A stretch of DNA of 64,000 nt from Pseudomonadota bacterium (GCA_018820855.1 JAHJNL010000055.1:1-64000); one strand, 5' to 3'. Positions 1-9,185 are shown, numbered from the stretch's first letter. Numbers and translations: made by a program. Notes: generated by a model from the sequence alone, not told the origin.

Positions 1-861
1 AACTGTCCCCCAGCTGCCAGGGCGCCTCTGCTCCAACAGCCATTCCAGGGCCTGAGAACTTATATTCGGCATATCGCAGGCCACCAGCATCCAGGAGACG
101 GCAGGTTGCCAGCGCATGGCGGCAAGGATACCGGTAAGGGGGCCGGCCACATCCGGCAGGTCCGGCAGCCTGATCAGATGATCAAGGTGGGCAGGGACTT
201 CACCTCGCCCCGAAAGGACCACCTGCTCGGCAAAAGGTCCCAGGAGTTTTACCGTATTATCGATCCATGTCTGCCCGTTTTCCCCTTCTATCAAGTGCTT
301 GGGACGTCCCATCCGGGAACTGCGTCCTCCGATGAGCAGACAGGCACAGACAGGAAGCCTGAGCTGCTGCTCCCGGAGCCAGATCCTGATCCACTCCAGA
401 CCCTTTCTTATCCTGTCCTGATCACGGGCCAGAACCTGATGGAGCCCCTCCACACCCGGAGGCGTACCTGTTTCCCCTTCACTGAGCAGCCAGAGTTTTG
501 CCACCGGGGTCTTTCCATGTCCCTCGACCAGGATCAGATCATACTGCCCGGCAAGTTGCGCCAGCTGTATCTCAAAAGAGCGATCCTCATCACTGTGCAG
601 TCGTACAAATTCCTCACCGCCAAGGAGAAAGACATCAGCACCTGCCTGATAGAAACGATCACTGTCCTTCCCCGGCCTGTCCAGCTTAAGATCACGGCAG
701 TCATGTTTGACCACGGCCACACGCAGACCGTCTGCGATGAGCGGCGGCAGCAAGGCCTCGATCAGGGTGGTTTTTCCGGCACCGGAGAGTCCGCACACCC
801 CAAGAATCGGCAGTTTTTTCAGGTCAACAGCAGGGGCCTGGTAGGTTAAATGTCTTTTCAT
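1..861 (-). CDS. MobB-MobA fusion, molybdopterin guanine dinucleotide synthesis (partial)
   Basis: The frame is open from ATG at 861 down to base 1, so the 3' end lies outside the window (287 codons seen). The N-terminal part has a MobB-type P-loop (GLSGAGKTT, about residues 23-31) followed by VVKHD. From about residue 185 a MobA-type nucleotidyltransferase begins with the signature LLIGGRSSRMGRPK, and VACDMP follows further on. MobA attaches GMP to molybdopterin to form the cofactor of formate dehydrogenases and related enzymes; MobB is an accessory GTPase. The start overlaps the mqnD stop as ATGA, which suggests translational coupling. The MobB-first fusion order is read directly from the translation. 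The call is firm; the true C-terminus is unknown. Confidence 0.88.
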   Translation of the reverse strand, partial: MKRHLTYQAPAVDLKKLPILGVCGLSGAGKTTLIEALLPPLIADGLRVAVVKHDCRDLKLDRPGKDSDRFYQAGADVFLLGGEEFVRLHSDEDRSFEIQLAQLAGQYDLILVEGHGKTPVAKLWLLSEGETGTPPGVEGLHQVLARDQDRIRKGLEWIRIWLREQQLRLPVCACLLIGGRSSRMGRPKHLIEGENGQTWIDNTVKLLGPFAEQVVLSGRGEVPAHLDHLIRLPDLPDVAGPLTGILAAMRWQPAVSWMLVACDMPNISSQALEWLLEQRRPGSWGTV

Positions 862-1700
862 GCCTGCAGCGTGACTCCCGCAGGCTGAGCAGGAAGAATG
901 CCAGCCTCACGACCAAGACGGAGAAAGGCTTCAACGGCTGCCATCCCTTCCCTGCCCAGATCCTTGGAATAGTCATTAACATACAGACCGATATGACTCT
1001 GCATCACCTGCTGGTCCATCTCCTGTGCATGTTCACGGATATAGGGCAGACACTCTTCGGGATGTTTGTCTGCCCAGAGGATAGAGTCACGGATAGCCTG
1101 ATCAATACGACAGATATGCTCCTTGCCCAGCGAGCGTCTGGCAGCAATACAGCCAAGGGGGATGGGATGACCGGACGTTTCTTCCCACCACTGTCCAAGA
1201 TCCTGGAGACAGACCAGCCCGTGCTCAGCAAAAGTGAAACGGCTTTCATGGATAATGACACCGACATCGACATCTCCTCGTGTCACTGCAGTCATAACCT
1301 CGTCAAAACGCATCTCAAGCAACTGCTCGGAAGCAGGTGAATACATGCGAAAGAGGAGTGCTGCCGTGGTCAGACGACCGGGAATGGCGATGCGGGCCGT
1401 GGCCAGCGAGGCCTGGTCAAAACCGGGACGAGCGACAAGGAGCGGGCCGCAGCCGCGTCCGAGAGCGCTGCCGGCAGAGAGGACACAGTACTCATCCAGG
1501 ACATGGCCCAGGGCATGAAAAGAGAGTTTTGTGATATCGAGCTTTTTAGCCATTGCCCAGCTGTTCAGGGTCTCCACATCTTCCAATAGAGGAGGTGCCA
1601 GCTCCACATTCGGCAACGCAACCTTGCCGTGGGTGAGACCGTAAAAAATATAGGTGTCGTTGGGACAGGGCGAGTAGCCGATGGAAAGTTGGGTTGTCAT
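858..1700 (-). CDS. mqnD: 1,4-dihydroxy-6-naphthoate synthase
   Basis: This 280-residue protein has the MqnA/MqnD-family signature SPCPNDTYIF near its N-terminus (residues 11-20) and a periplasmic-binding-protein-like fold pattern throughout. MqnD converts cyclic dehypoxanthine futalosine to 1,4-dihydroxy-6-naphthoate in the futalosine route to menaquinone, the quinone used in anaerobic respiration. It overlaps mqnB upstream (1697-1700) and the mobB-mobA gene downstream (858-861), both as ATGA junctions, so the three are probably one transcript. Length fits the family. MqnA is the nearest alternative, but MqnB next door and the PNDT motif favour MqnD. Confidence 0.93.
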   Translation of the reverse strand: MTTQLSIGYSPCPNDTYIFYGLTHGKVALPNVELAPPLLEDVETLNSWAMAKKLDITKLSFHALGHVLDEYCVLSAGSALGRGCGPLLVARPGFDQASLATARIAIPGRLTTAALLFRMYSPASEQLLEMRFDEVMTAVTRGDVDVGVIIHESRFTFAEHGLVCLQDLGQWWEETSGHPIPLGCIAARRSLGKEHICRIDQAIRDSILWADKHPEECLPYIREHAQEMDQQVMQSHIGLYVNDYSKDLGREGMAAVEAFLRLGREAGILPAQPAGVTLQA

Positions 1701-2359
1701 GGTTGTTTCAAATCCCTGAGAAGTAATGCAGCGGCCATTCCGGCACGCTCACATGCCTCGGCCAGTCGCCAGCGCTCCAGATCTCTGTCTTCCACAAAGT
1801 TGGAGATCGCCCGCAGTTCAAGAAGGGGGAGCCGGAACTCTTCACAGACCCTGGCCATGGCCGCACCTTCCATATTTTCACATATTCCGTTGTATTGTTC
1901 AGTGAGCATGGTCCCGCGCACAGCAGTGGCACTTACCCCGCAGACCGTAACAAAACTGCCTTGCTTACAGAAAAGCCCCTGCTCCTGCAGGATTTCTCCC
2001 GCCTGGGCCAGGAGGCCATGATCAAGCGGATAGACCTGCCGGTACATCATCTGTGCACTGAGAGGTTCAATCCGGTCCCGGTAGCAGATGCCGAAATCAC
2101 CAAAGACCTCTTCCTCGGCAAGGCAGATATCCAGGAGATCGGCGCCGTCCGCATCAGGACGGACATAGGCCCCACCCACGCCAAAATGGAGTACCCCACT
2201 CACCCGCCCAGGGTGTTGTTCCAGGTAGCGGGTCAGGCAGAGGGTGGTTTCCACGATGCCGACCCCGGTGACCAGGCTCAGCCACTCTCGATCTGCCTGA
2301 CTGAGATGATCACGCAGGGGCTGCATCTCAAATTCGGTTGCACAAGCGGCAAGGAACAT
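1697..2359 (-). CDS. mqnB: Futalosine hydrolase
   Basis: The 220-residue product begins MFLAACATEFEM and looks like a nucleoside phosphorylase/hydrolase-fold protein, with a GVGGAY segment and a C-terminal NFVEDRD segment typical of the family. MqnB cleaves hypoxanthine (or adenine) from futalosine, giving dehypoxanthine futalosine for menaquinone synthesis. It is first in the mqnB-mqnD-mobBA run and overlaps mqnD by 4 bp. It is divergent from queA; about 100 bp separate the two start codons and must contain both promoters. A methylthioadenosine nucleosidase is the main alternative, and the mqnD partner argues against it. Confidence 0.9.
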   Translation of the reverse strand: MFLAACATEFEMQPLRDHLSQADREWLSLVTGVGIVETTLCLTRYLEQHPGRVSGVLHFGVGGAYVRPDADGADLLDICLAEEEVFGDFGICYRDRIEPLSAQMMYRQVYPLDHGLLAQAGEILQEQGLFCKQGSFVTVCGVSATAVRGTMLTEQYNGICENMEGAAMARVCEEFRLPLLELRAISNFVEDRDLERWRLAEACERAGMAAALLLRDLKQP

Positions 2360-2458
2360 GGTAGGTAAACGGTTCCGTTTTGAATAGTTGGGGCAGGCAA
2401 AGCATTGCCCTGTCCGATAATGATTTCTACTTTACGTATACCGTATTACCTAAGAACC

Positions 2459-3538
2459 ATGCAACAGGATTTCTCCCTCCAGGCCTACGACTACACGCTT
2501 CCCCCGGAAAATATCGCCCAACATCCGGCAGATGCCAGGGAGAACTCCCGCCTTCTGATCCTGCACCGGGAAAGCGGAAAACGGGAACACGGAACATTTC
2601 ACCAGATCGTCGAGTTGCTGCACCCCGGAGATCTGCTGGTAGTCAACAACACCAAGGTCTTTCCGGCACGATTGCTTGGCCACAAGGAGAGCGGCGGCAA
2701 GGTGGAAGTTTTCCTCCTCTCCTACCCTCACGAGACAGAGGACCATGAAGATGAGAAAAGGGCATCGGCCACGGCCCTGATCAAGAGTTCCAAACGCCCG
2801 AAACCTGGCAGCCGTCTCCTTTTAGGGCCGGATCTTTCCGCCGTCATTCTCGAACTGCTGGATGAGGGAAAGGTCAGGATCGAACTGCGCTATCCAGGCA
2901 GCAAAGAGCTGGCCACCATCCTGGACGAACACGGTCAGGTGCCGCTCCCTCCCTATATCAGCAGAACAGAGGGCAGCACCGAAGAGGACCGCAAACGTTA
3001 TCAGACAGTTTACGCCCACAGTCCTGGAGCAGTAGCCGCCCCAACCGCAGGTCTCCATTTTTCCGAGAAACTGTTGCAGGCCATTCAGAAAAAAGGGATC
3101 GACACGGCCCATATCACCCTGCACGTGGGTCACGGCACCTTTGCCCCGGTCCGCTGCGAAGAAATCAGAGATCACAGGATTCATGAGGAGTATGTCTCGG
3201 TCTCCAAAGAAAGTGCTGACAAGATCAACAGGGTGCGGGCAAACGGCGGAAAGATCTGGGCCGTGGGAACCACCACGGTGCGCACCCTTGAGTTTATGGC
3301 CGATGTACATGGCCAGATGCAGGCAGGAGACGGCTGGTGCAGGCTCTATATCGTTCCCGGATATGAGTTCAAGGTGGTCGATAACCTCATCACCAATTTC
3401 CACCTTCCCCAGTCCTCACTCCTCTTTCTCGTGGCCGCCCTCTGCGGACGGCAAACCCTGCTTGAAAGTTACCAGGAGGCCATTAAACTGGGCTACCGCT
3501 TCTACTCCTACGGCGATGCCATGGCCATCTGCCCCTGA
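2459..3538 (+). CDS. queA: tRNA preQ1 ribosyltransferase-isomerase QueA
   Basis: From ATG at 2459 the 359-residue product starts MQQDFSLQAYDYTLPPENIAQHP, the usual QueA N-terminus. The frame is open further upstream to 2405, but those codons do not resemble the family, so 2459 is chosen although no strong ribosome binding site precedes it. Family motifs are clear: VVNNTKVFPARL, GAVAAPTAGLHF, LHVGHGTFAPV and the C-terminal NLITNFHLPQSSLLFLVAAL. QueA transfers the ribosyl part of S-adenosylmethionine to preQ1 in tRNA, forming epoxyqueuosine. It is convergent with the kinase-like gene that ends at 3568. Confidence 0.95.
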   Translation: MQQDFSLQAYDYTLPPENIAQHPADARENSRLLILHRESGKREHGTFHQIVELLHPGDLLVVNNTKVFPARLLGHKESGGKVEVFLLSYPHETEDHEDEKRASATALIKSSKRPKPGSRLLLGPDLSAVILELLDEGKVRIELRYPGSKELATILDEHGQVPLPPYISRTEGSTEEDRKRYQTVYAHSPGAVAAPTAGLHFSEKLLQAIQKKGIDTAHITLHVGHGTFAPVRCEEIRDHRIHEEYVSVSKESADKINRVRANGGKIWAVGTTTVRTLEFMADVHGQMQAGDGWCRLYIVPGYEFKVVDNLITNFHLPQSSLLFLVAALCGRQTLLESYQEAIKLGYRFYSYGDAMAICP

Positions 3539-3567
3539 CAAATCTCATCGACAGCGACCGCTCACCT

Positions 3568-5280
3568 CTAATCATTCTTTTCTTTAATCTGTTTCCCCGC
3601 CTGTTCCAGATCCTCCCACAGATCCTCAACCCATTGGTACCTTTTTTTTCTTTCAAAGGAGAGTGCCTTTAAGATAACCTGTTCCAGACCAGCGGACAGA
3701 CCGGCCCGATACTTTTTGGGAGGTATCATCTGTTCTTTATGCTGCAACCAGTTCTGCGATGACTTTCTTTCTTCGCTAAAAGGCAGATGACCTGTCATTG
3801 CCAGGAAGAGCAGGACGCCAAGTCCATAGATATCACTGCGCGGATCCCCGCGTTTCCCCTGGATAAGTTCCGGCGCCATATAGACAAGGTCTCCCTGAGG
3901 ACCAAGACCTGCTGCAACAATAGGATCCGGCAGCTGATCACTTGCCGCCAGCCCCATATCAATGAGGCGCAACAGCCCCTTTTCATCCAGCATCAGAATC
4001 TGCGGACGCAGATCGTGGTGGACAATACCTGCTGCATGCAGGGACGCTGTCAGATCACAGAGCTGCGAGAAAATGGGAAGCAAAAGCTGATCAGCCAATC
4101 GTCCTTTGCTAAGAAGTGAGCTGAGGCTTCTGCCCGAAACCTCCTCCAGTACCAACACATCATCTAACCGCTCCCTGACACGAGGCAGGCAGGGGTGTGA
4201 CATTGTCTCAAACAGCTGCAGTTCTGTGTCAAGGCACGATCGGTATAAGGGGTTTTGCAGCACCTCAGCAAAACCGATCTTGAGAGCTACCTTGTCTTCA
4301 GACCTCACTGAATAAGCGCTGTACAGCCAGGACATGGCACCGGCAACTATTGGCTGCCTCACAACATAATCGCCGATAAAGTTGGGCTGAAGCGCGGCCC
4401 CCTTACGGGCTGAACGGACATAGCTGTGCAAAGACCCCAGGGAGGCATGCAGTACGTCAAGCTCATCTCCGGGACCTGGCACACTGGTCTCTCTCTTCTT
4501 TTCAGCCACAAGCGAGAGCATCACCCCGAGCCGCTCGATAACAAGATGCTGAAAGAGCAGGTTCAGAAGCCACAACAAGACAAAGCTGCCACCGAGGGTT
4601 ATTATAAAAATAACAAAACTCCCCTGCCAGGCTTCACGCAATGAAGCGGAGACAGGAATTGCCACCGAATCGATACCGGCAAGATCACCAGCCTGGAATC
4701 GGAATCCGCCTTTTGGGCCGTATCGATCTATCAGTGACTGCGGCGCATCCTCCACCTTACTGTGGCAAGGTAGACAGGGCGCAGCAAAGTAATCGGGAAC
4801 CATGGAAACAAAAAACGCTTCTCCATTTTTTTTCACCACACCCTGCCAGAAGGAGCGCCCGGAATCCGCTTCAAACCAGTCAAACATCTCCTCTTCAAAG
4901 GAATCAGCCAGATTCCGTGGATTATGCGGATTTAATGAGGCACGACGATAGATATAATTGGGCATGGACTGGGCAAAGCGCTCCATGATAGTGGTGCTGA
5001 TATAGGTAGTGGACATGGCCTCGATGATAAAGGTATCAGGCCCGTGCAGCTCGTTCATCTTAGGCCGCAGTTCCTCTTTGACATAGGAACGGATGGCCTC
5101 CACCTCCTGCAGGATAACCTCGGACTTGGCCATGGCCTCGGCCATGAGGAGCCGACGGGTGTTCCAAAAGGAAAGTACCGACAACAGCAGACCGCCTCCG
5201 ATGAGAATGAGGGTGGACCATAGAAAAAAACGCTGTTTAAGATTGGTGGTTGATATCTGTCCGTGTCTCCTGAGTGGCAT
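3568..5280 (-). CDS. Membrane Ser/Thr kinase-like protein with Tll0287-type CxxCH sensor domain
   Basis: 570 residues from ATG 5280, which follows GGAG with 5-6 bp spacing; the longer frame to 5319 would run into the upstream gene. Order: membrane segment (about 19-38); extracytoplasmic DUF3365/Tll0287-like domain with CLPCH at 169-173, a possible c-type heme site; second membrane segment (about 221-246); protein kinase domain (about 303-565). Kinase landmarks: VALK Lys334, Glu353, HHDLRP with Asp423, DMG 441-443 and APE 469-471. The catalytic-loop Asn is replaced (Ile428) and the glycine loop is poor, so activity may be weak or absent. The sensor domain is a clear paralogue of that in the histidine kinase at 11754-14297. 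It is last in a five-gene run. Confidence 0.85.
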   Translation of the reverse strand: MPLRRHGQISTTNLKQRFFLWSTLILIGGGLLLSVLSFWNTRRLLMAEAMAKSEVILQEVEAIRSYVKEELRPKMNELHGPDTFIIEAMSTTYISTTIMERFAQSMPNYIYRRASLNPHNPRNLADSFEEEMFDWFEADSGRSFWQGVVKKNGEAFFVSMVPDYFAAPCLPCHSKVEDAPQSLIDRYGPKGGFRFQAGDLAGIDSVAIPVSASLREAWQGSFVIFIITLGGSFVLLWLLNLLFQHLVIERLGVMLSLVAEKKRETSVPGPGDELDVLHASLGSLHSYVRSARKGAALQPNFIGDYVVRQPIVAGAMSWLYSAYSVRSEDKVALKIGFAEVLQNPLYRSCLDTELQLFETMSHPCLPRVRERLDDVLVLEEVSGRSLSSLLSKGRLADQLLLPIFSQLCDLTASLHAAGIVHHDLRPQILMLDEKGLLRLIDMGLAASDQLPDPIVAAGLGPQGDLVYMAPELIQGKRGDPRSDIYGLGVLLFLAMTGHLPFSEERKSSQNWLQHKEQMIPPKKYRAGLSAGLEQVILKALSFERKKRYQWVEDLWEDLEQAGKQIKEKND

Positions 5281-5290
5281 AGCTTCTCCG

Positions 5291-6031
5291 TCAAACACCT
5301 TTGAACAACCGCGCACCAAGCTCAGGCGGCAGACCGGCAGAGTGGAACGCTTTCACCGATTTTTCTATATCATAGGCAACCCGGTGGAACTCAATCTCCT
5401 GTTTGCGGCTATCAAAGATAAGGTAGCAGGAGCGTGGATCGTTATCCCTTGGCTGACCGACACTGCCGCAGTTGATAATACGACGTCTGGTATCATCAAC
5501 CCTGTATCGCATGGAAGCGGATACGGCCTGGAGATCAATTGTCAGCAGGCTCTTTCTTGTGATCAGCAGAGGCCGATGACTGTGCCCGATGAAGAGGCAA
5601 CGACAGCGGGTGGCAGCAAAACTGCGCAGGGCGTACTTGCGATCCAGCACATAACGCCATCCTCTCGGATTATAGGGATTGGCATGGACAAAGGTCATAT
5701 CCGCCACATCAAGACGGTCCGGCAGGGCTGCCAGATAGGCCTTGTTTTCTGCCGTCAGCTGCTCCATGGTCCAGAGTATCGCCTCGTTGGCTGCAGATGA
5801 CATCCCGTAGGGCGAGGTTTCCCACAATACAGCCACATCATGATTGCCGGCCAGACAGCGACAATTTTTCAAACCGCGCAGCAATTCGATACATTCATTG
5901 GGATAAGGCCCGTAACCCACCAGATCGCCTAGGCAGATGCTTCTGTGAACATTGCGGTCCGCTGCATCGCGCAACATGCATTGCAATGCCTCGAGGTTGC
6001 CGTGGATATCAGAGAAGACCAGCAAACGCAT
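5291..6031 (-). CDS. Calcineurin-like metallophosphoesterase
   Basis: The 246-residue protein has the full metallophosphoesterase motif set: FSDIHGN (6-12), GDLVGYGP (about 35-42), GNHD, VHANP and GHSH. These residues bind two metal ions. It sits between two kinase genes with gaps of 1 bp and 10 bp, so it is certainly co-transcribed with them. In that setting it could be the phosphatase that opposes the Ser/Thr kinases, but many relatives act on nucleotides or cyclic nucleotides and the sequence alone does not decide. It has no membrane segment and is probably cytoplasmic. Confidence 0.88.
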   Translation of the reverse strand: MRLLVFSDIHGNLEALQCMLRDAADRNVHRSICLGDLVGYGPYPNECIELLRGLKNCRCLAGNHDVAVLWETSPYGMSSAANEAILWTMEQLTAENKAYLAALPDRLDVADMTFVHANPYNPRGWRYVLDRKYALRSFAATRCRCLFIGHSHRPLLITRKSLLTIDLQAVSASMRYRVDDTRRRIINCGSVGQPRDNDPRSCYLIFDSRKQEIEFHRVAYDIEKSVKAFHSAGLPPELGARLFKGV

Positions 6032-6032
6032 T

Positions 6033-7997
6033 TCAATCTCCCCCCGCTGCTTCAGGACATGTTTCTCTCATCTCATTTTTCCGGACCAGGAAACAGAGAT
6101 CCTGACCCAGATTAAAGGCACGCAATAAGGGACCATAGCAGGCCAGATTCGGTTGAGTCACAGGACAGGTTTGATCAATCAGAAAAGGTAGCATGGGTGG
6201 AGGCGTATCAAGATGAGCACGCAGAAACAGAGAGACCTGGCCCAGCTCTTTTTTCAATCTGCAGGAAAGCGGCAGTGACTCTTGGACATAGAGCTCCTGC
6301 AAACCTGCATGATCAAGTGCACCCAGCCCGACCATCCGACCGCCAACTTCTTGAAACTGCTGATGGATCGGTTTGAGCAGTGAAGTTACGTTAGCCCAAC
6401 CTCCTGAGGCTTCCAGAGTAGTAAGAAAGGAGCCAAAGCAGGAACCATCCTCGCTGAGATTGATATCCTCCTCAGGATATAGGAGCATATGGTAGATGAA
6501 ATCAGTATGAAAATGCAGGTGTTCATACCAGAGATCTACCAGAAAAATATCACAGGCTAGTACCTGGGAGGCTGTCAACTGATCCGGCTGCAAACCTGAC
6601 AGATCAGTGGCCGGTGCAAACTGCTGCCCTTGAGCGACGATTACTGGGCATGGGCTGTTTTTTTCCAGATGACGCCGCACCGAAGCACTACGCAACAAGC
6701 CCTCTTTTTTACGAGAAGCTCCCAGTACCAACAACTCCGCATCCAGGTCCGTACTGAGCTTCCGCAGGACATCAACAACCTCTCCGCGAATCAGGCGAAT
6801 ACTCGGATCAATACTGCAGCGGCGAAAAAGCTGAACAGCATGCTCCAACCGGGCCATCAACTGCTCACCTTCAACGGCAATGCCATAACGCCTGAAATGG
6901 GAGTCGCTTTCTTCTTCAACGACATGCACCAGGGTCACATCAGCGAAACGGATAAGTGCCTGCTTTTTGGTCTCAGCCAGCACCTTGTCACCTTCTGAAG
7001 AGTCAATCAGGGCAGCGATGATCTGCGGCTTGGCGCCTGAAATCCTTATTCTCTTCCGTTCAGTACTGCTAAGCTGTACGGGTTTTCCCGGGAACAACCT
7101 CCGCCACCAAGGAGGCCGTCTGACAGTGCTGCCTGCACCTGTAACCGGAAGCTGCTGCCAGCATTTCAGGTCCTGCTGCAGCTCCTGCACACTTGCATAA
7201 CGATCTCCCGCATGACGAGCAAGAGCACGCAGGATGATAGTCTGGATCTGAGGTGGTATCTCGGGATTATAATAACGCGGCGGACTAGGATCGTGAGACA
7301 AACGACGACGGGCGATATGGATCTTGCTGGAACGCGGCCAGGGCAAGCGGCCGGTGAGCATCTCATAAAAAAGCATACCCATGCTGTAGATATCGCAGCG
7401 GGGATCAGCCCGTTCACCGAGCAGTTGTTCCGGTGCAATATACCAGGGAGTTCCCTGGGGATTTTTCAGGTCAAGGGCCAGGAGATCAGGAAGATGGCGA
7501 CACCCGGCCAGACCGAAATCAATAATTTTAATACCGGAACCGTTGAGACAGAGAATATTTTCAGGTTTCAGATCCAGATGAACAACGGATTGGCTATGCA
7601 GATAACTTATTGCGCTACAGAGTTGAGCCATCAGGTTCAGGGCAGCGTTCAGTTCAAGCCTGCGTCCCTTGCCGACTCTGGATCGCAGATCCTGGCCGAG
7701 TACATATTCCATGATGATGTACTGCCTGCTTCTTTCCCGGTGGATAAAGCGTATAATTCCAGGGTGATCAAGCAGTCGGCTGATCCGTTCTTCATTCTGA
7801 TAATGATATAACAGGATAGGATTGTTAAGAATATCCCCGCATGGTATCTTCAAAACGACCTGTTGTCCGGAAAGCAGGTCTTCAGCCAGGAAAAGGGTGG
7901 CCAAAGCCCCTTTGTGCAGCTCGGAGCGCAGGATAAAAATATCAATGATCTCGCCAACAGCTGGCTGTTGAAACGAACTATAAGACAAAGAAGACAT
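6033..7997 (-). CDS. Ser/Thr protein kinase fused to a universal stress protein domain
   Basis: 654 residues from ATG 7997 (an in-frame start at 8018 is also possible). The N-terminal Hanks-type kinase (about 20-285) looks intact: Lys50 in VVLK, HLDLKPEN at 140-147, DFG at 160-162 and a GTPWYIAPEQ activation segment. A universal stress protein domain follows (about 330-465), including LVLGASRK and CPVIVAQG. The last 180 or so residues have no family I recognise; they are rich in His and aromatic residues, for example WYEHLHFHTDF. No membrane segment is seen, so the kinase is cytoplasmic. It overlaps the preceding gene by 20 bp and is 1 bp from the phosphoesterase gene. It may phosphorylate, or be tuned by, the adjacent UspA protein. 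Confidence 0.87.
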   Translation of the reverse strand: MSSLSYSSFQQPAVGEIIDIFILRSELHKGALATLFLAEDLLSGQQVVLKIPCGDILNNPILLYHYQNEERISRLLDHPGIIRFIHRERSRQYIIMEYVLGQDLRSRVGKGRRLELNAALNLMAQLCSAISYLHSQSVVHLDLKPENILCLNGSGIKIIDFGLAGCRHLPDLLALDLKNPQGTPWYIAPEQLLGERADPRCDIYSMGMLFYEMLTGRLPWPRSSKIHIARRRLSHDPSPPRYYNPEIPPQIQTIILRALARHAGDRYASVQELQQDLKCWQQLPVTGAGSTVRRPPWWRRLFPGKPVQLSSTERKRIRISGAKPQIIAALIDSSEGDKVLAETKKQALIRFADVTLVHVVEEESDSHFRRYGIAVEGEQLMARLEHAVQLFRRCSIDPSIRLIRGEVVDVLRKLSTDLDAELLVLGASRKKEGLLRSASVRRHLEKNSPCPVIVAQGQQFAPATDLSGLQPDQLTASQVLACDIFLVDLWYEHLHFHTDFIYHMLLYPEEDINLSEDGSCFGSFLTTLEASGGWANVTSLLKPIHQQFQEVGGRMVGLGALDHAGLQELYVQESLPLSCRLKKELGQVSLFLRAHLDTPPPMLPFLIDQTCPVTQPNLACYGPLLRAFNLGQDLCFLVRKNEMRETCPEAAGGD

Positions 7998-8544
7998 AGC
8001 CAACCACAAGCAGGACAATGACCAGAAGCTCCACGGCAGTGATCTTGGCGATCATCAAACATATTTTTCGCTGAGACGGATCCATCTGCAGCATCATGCG
8101 GTTCATCAGGAAGCGAAAAAACAGCGTGACTGGTGTCCGTTTCACATAGATGCGAATATACTCCTTGATGGATCGAATCCACAGCAGGAGCGGATCACTG
8201 GCATCAATCACTTCATCCGCTGAAAAGATTCGAACCTTCAACCGGCAATCACTGCTTACAAAAGCAACTGTTACGTTGAATGGATTAGCCAGCTTGATAG
8301 ACAGAAGTTCATCTTCATTTCCGTTAAAAACAAAACTGCCTGATGCCGGAAATTCCTCTTCCGTCACATAATCTTTCAGAAGTGCGGTAAAAACACCGTC
8401 ATCCCGGTGAAAATCCGAGACAAACCAGTTAGGATGCAGCCGCAGGAGGCGGTCATTGGGAAAAAGTGTTTGCAGGTCAAAGTTGGCCGGTAACTGCAGG
8501 CCAAGGTCTACTTCCTGTGAGACGGACGGTGGCAGTACCGTCAT
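7978..8544 (-). CDS. Conserved-looking protein with C-terminal membrane anchor, function unknown
   Basis: 188 residues from ATG 8544, which overlaps the uspA stop as ATGA; a GTG at 8565 is an alternative start. The body is soluble and mixed alpha/beta. It ends in a strongly hydrophobic segment (roughly KITAVELLVIVLLVVGYVFF) immediately before the stop, so it should be tail-anchored in the inner membrane with the body in the cytoplasm. No known domain is recognised; a START/SRPBCC-like fold is only a guess. Translational coupling to uspA upstream and overlap with the kinase-Usp gene downstream imply a shared role in this signalling operon, perhaps holding a partner at the membrane. Confidence 0.7.
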   Translation of the reverse strand: MTVLPPSVSQEVDLGLQLPANFDLQTLFPNDRLLRLHPNWFVSDFHRDDGVFTALLKDYVTEEEFPASGSFVFNGNEDELLSIKLANPFNVTVAFVSSDCRLKVRIFSADEVIDASDPLLLWIRSIKEYIRIYVKRTPVTLFFRFLMNRMMLQMDPSQRKICLMIAKITAVELLVIVLLVVGYVFFVL

Positions 8545-9011
8545 GGGGCGATAAGGAGCGGGCACGGAAGCAGCGGATGCAGGGTGTCATTTTTTATTCT
8601 GGCCCGCAGCCCTTTTTCCCCATGAATGAAAAGCCCTTTGCTCTTTTGATAGGGACCGATGGCAATCAAGTCGCAGTGAAGCTTCTCGGCAACCCTTGTA
8701 ATTGTTTCTGCAATGGCACCGGTTCGCTGGAGAAAAACCGCCTGTGCTGCTGCCGGGTAAGTGTCTCTGATCCGCTGCCACTCTTCTGCTATTTCTTCAC
8801 TGACCTGCGCCTCAACATGGTCAAGAAAGGCAGTATGGGTCTTACTGGAGTTAAGCCAGTCATCACCGGTCATCATTCGCCAATCTTCATCAAGAATCGT
8901 GAGTACACTGACTTTGAGATTCGGATCAGCAGTTAACTGTTTAAAAACAAAAGCCTCGGCTTTCTGAGCTCCTTCCGTGCCATGGGTACAGAGTAAAAGA
9001 TGTTTAAACAT
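8541..9011 (-). CDS. Universal stress protein, UspA family
   Basis: 156 residues from ATG 9011, preceded by GTGAG; the longer frame to 9068 adds residues unlike the family. It begins MFKHLLLCTHGTEGAQKA, as usual for UspA, and has the nucleotide-site region LIAIGPYQKSKGLF and the C-terminal CPLLIAP. The canonical G-2x-G-9x-G(S/T) ATP motif is imperfect, so nucleotide binding is uncertain. It is first in the tight run uspA / anchored protein / kinase-Usp / phosphoesterase / sensor kinase. A small membrane protein gene lies 174 bp upstream. Confidence 0.83.
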   Translation of the reverse strand: MFKHLLLCTHGTEGAQKAEAFVFKQLTADPNLKVSVLTILDEDWRMMTGDDWLNSSKTHTAFLDHVEAQVSEEIAEEWQRIRDTYPAAAQAVFLQRTGAIAETITRVAEKLHCDLIAIGPYQKSKGLFIHGEKGLRARIKNDTLHPLLPCPLLIAP

Positions 9012-9185
9012 AAAAAGACTCACTTTTTGCGAAACCAGAAATACCATGGCCGATACATGACCGGCCATGGCAGAGTGGATTGTTTTCTTTAAGCTACTGT
9101 TGCATGTAATACATCGCCTGGCAGTGATCCGGCTGTGTTCGCTTGGGCGGCACAGCTGAGATGCTGGTAACCTTTTACTACTGTA

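Noticed and set aside
993-1518. Plus-strand frames inside mqnD
   Set aside because: They are shadows of the strongly supported minus-strand gene.
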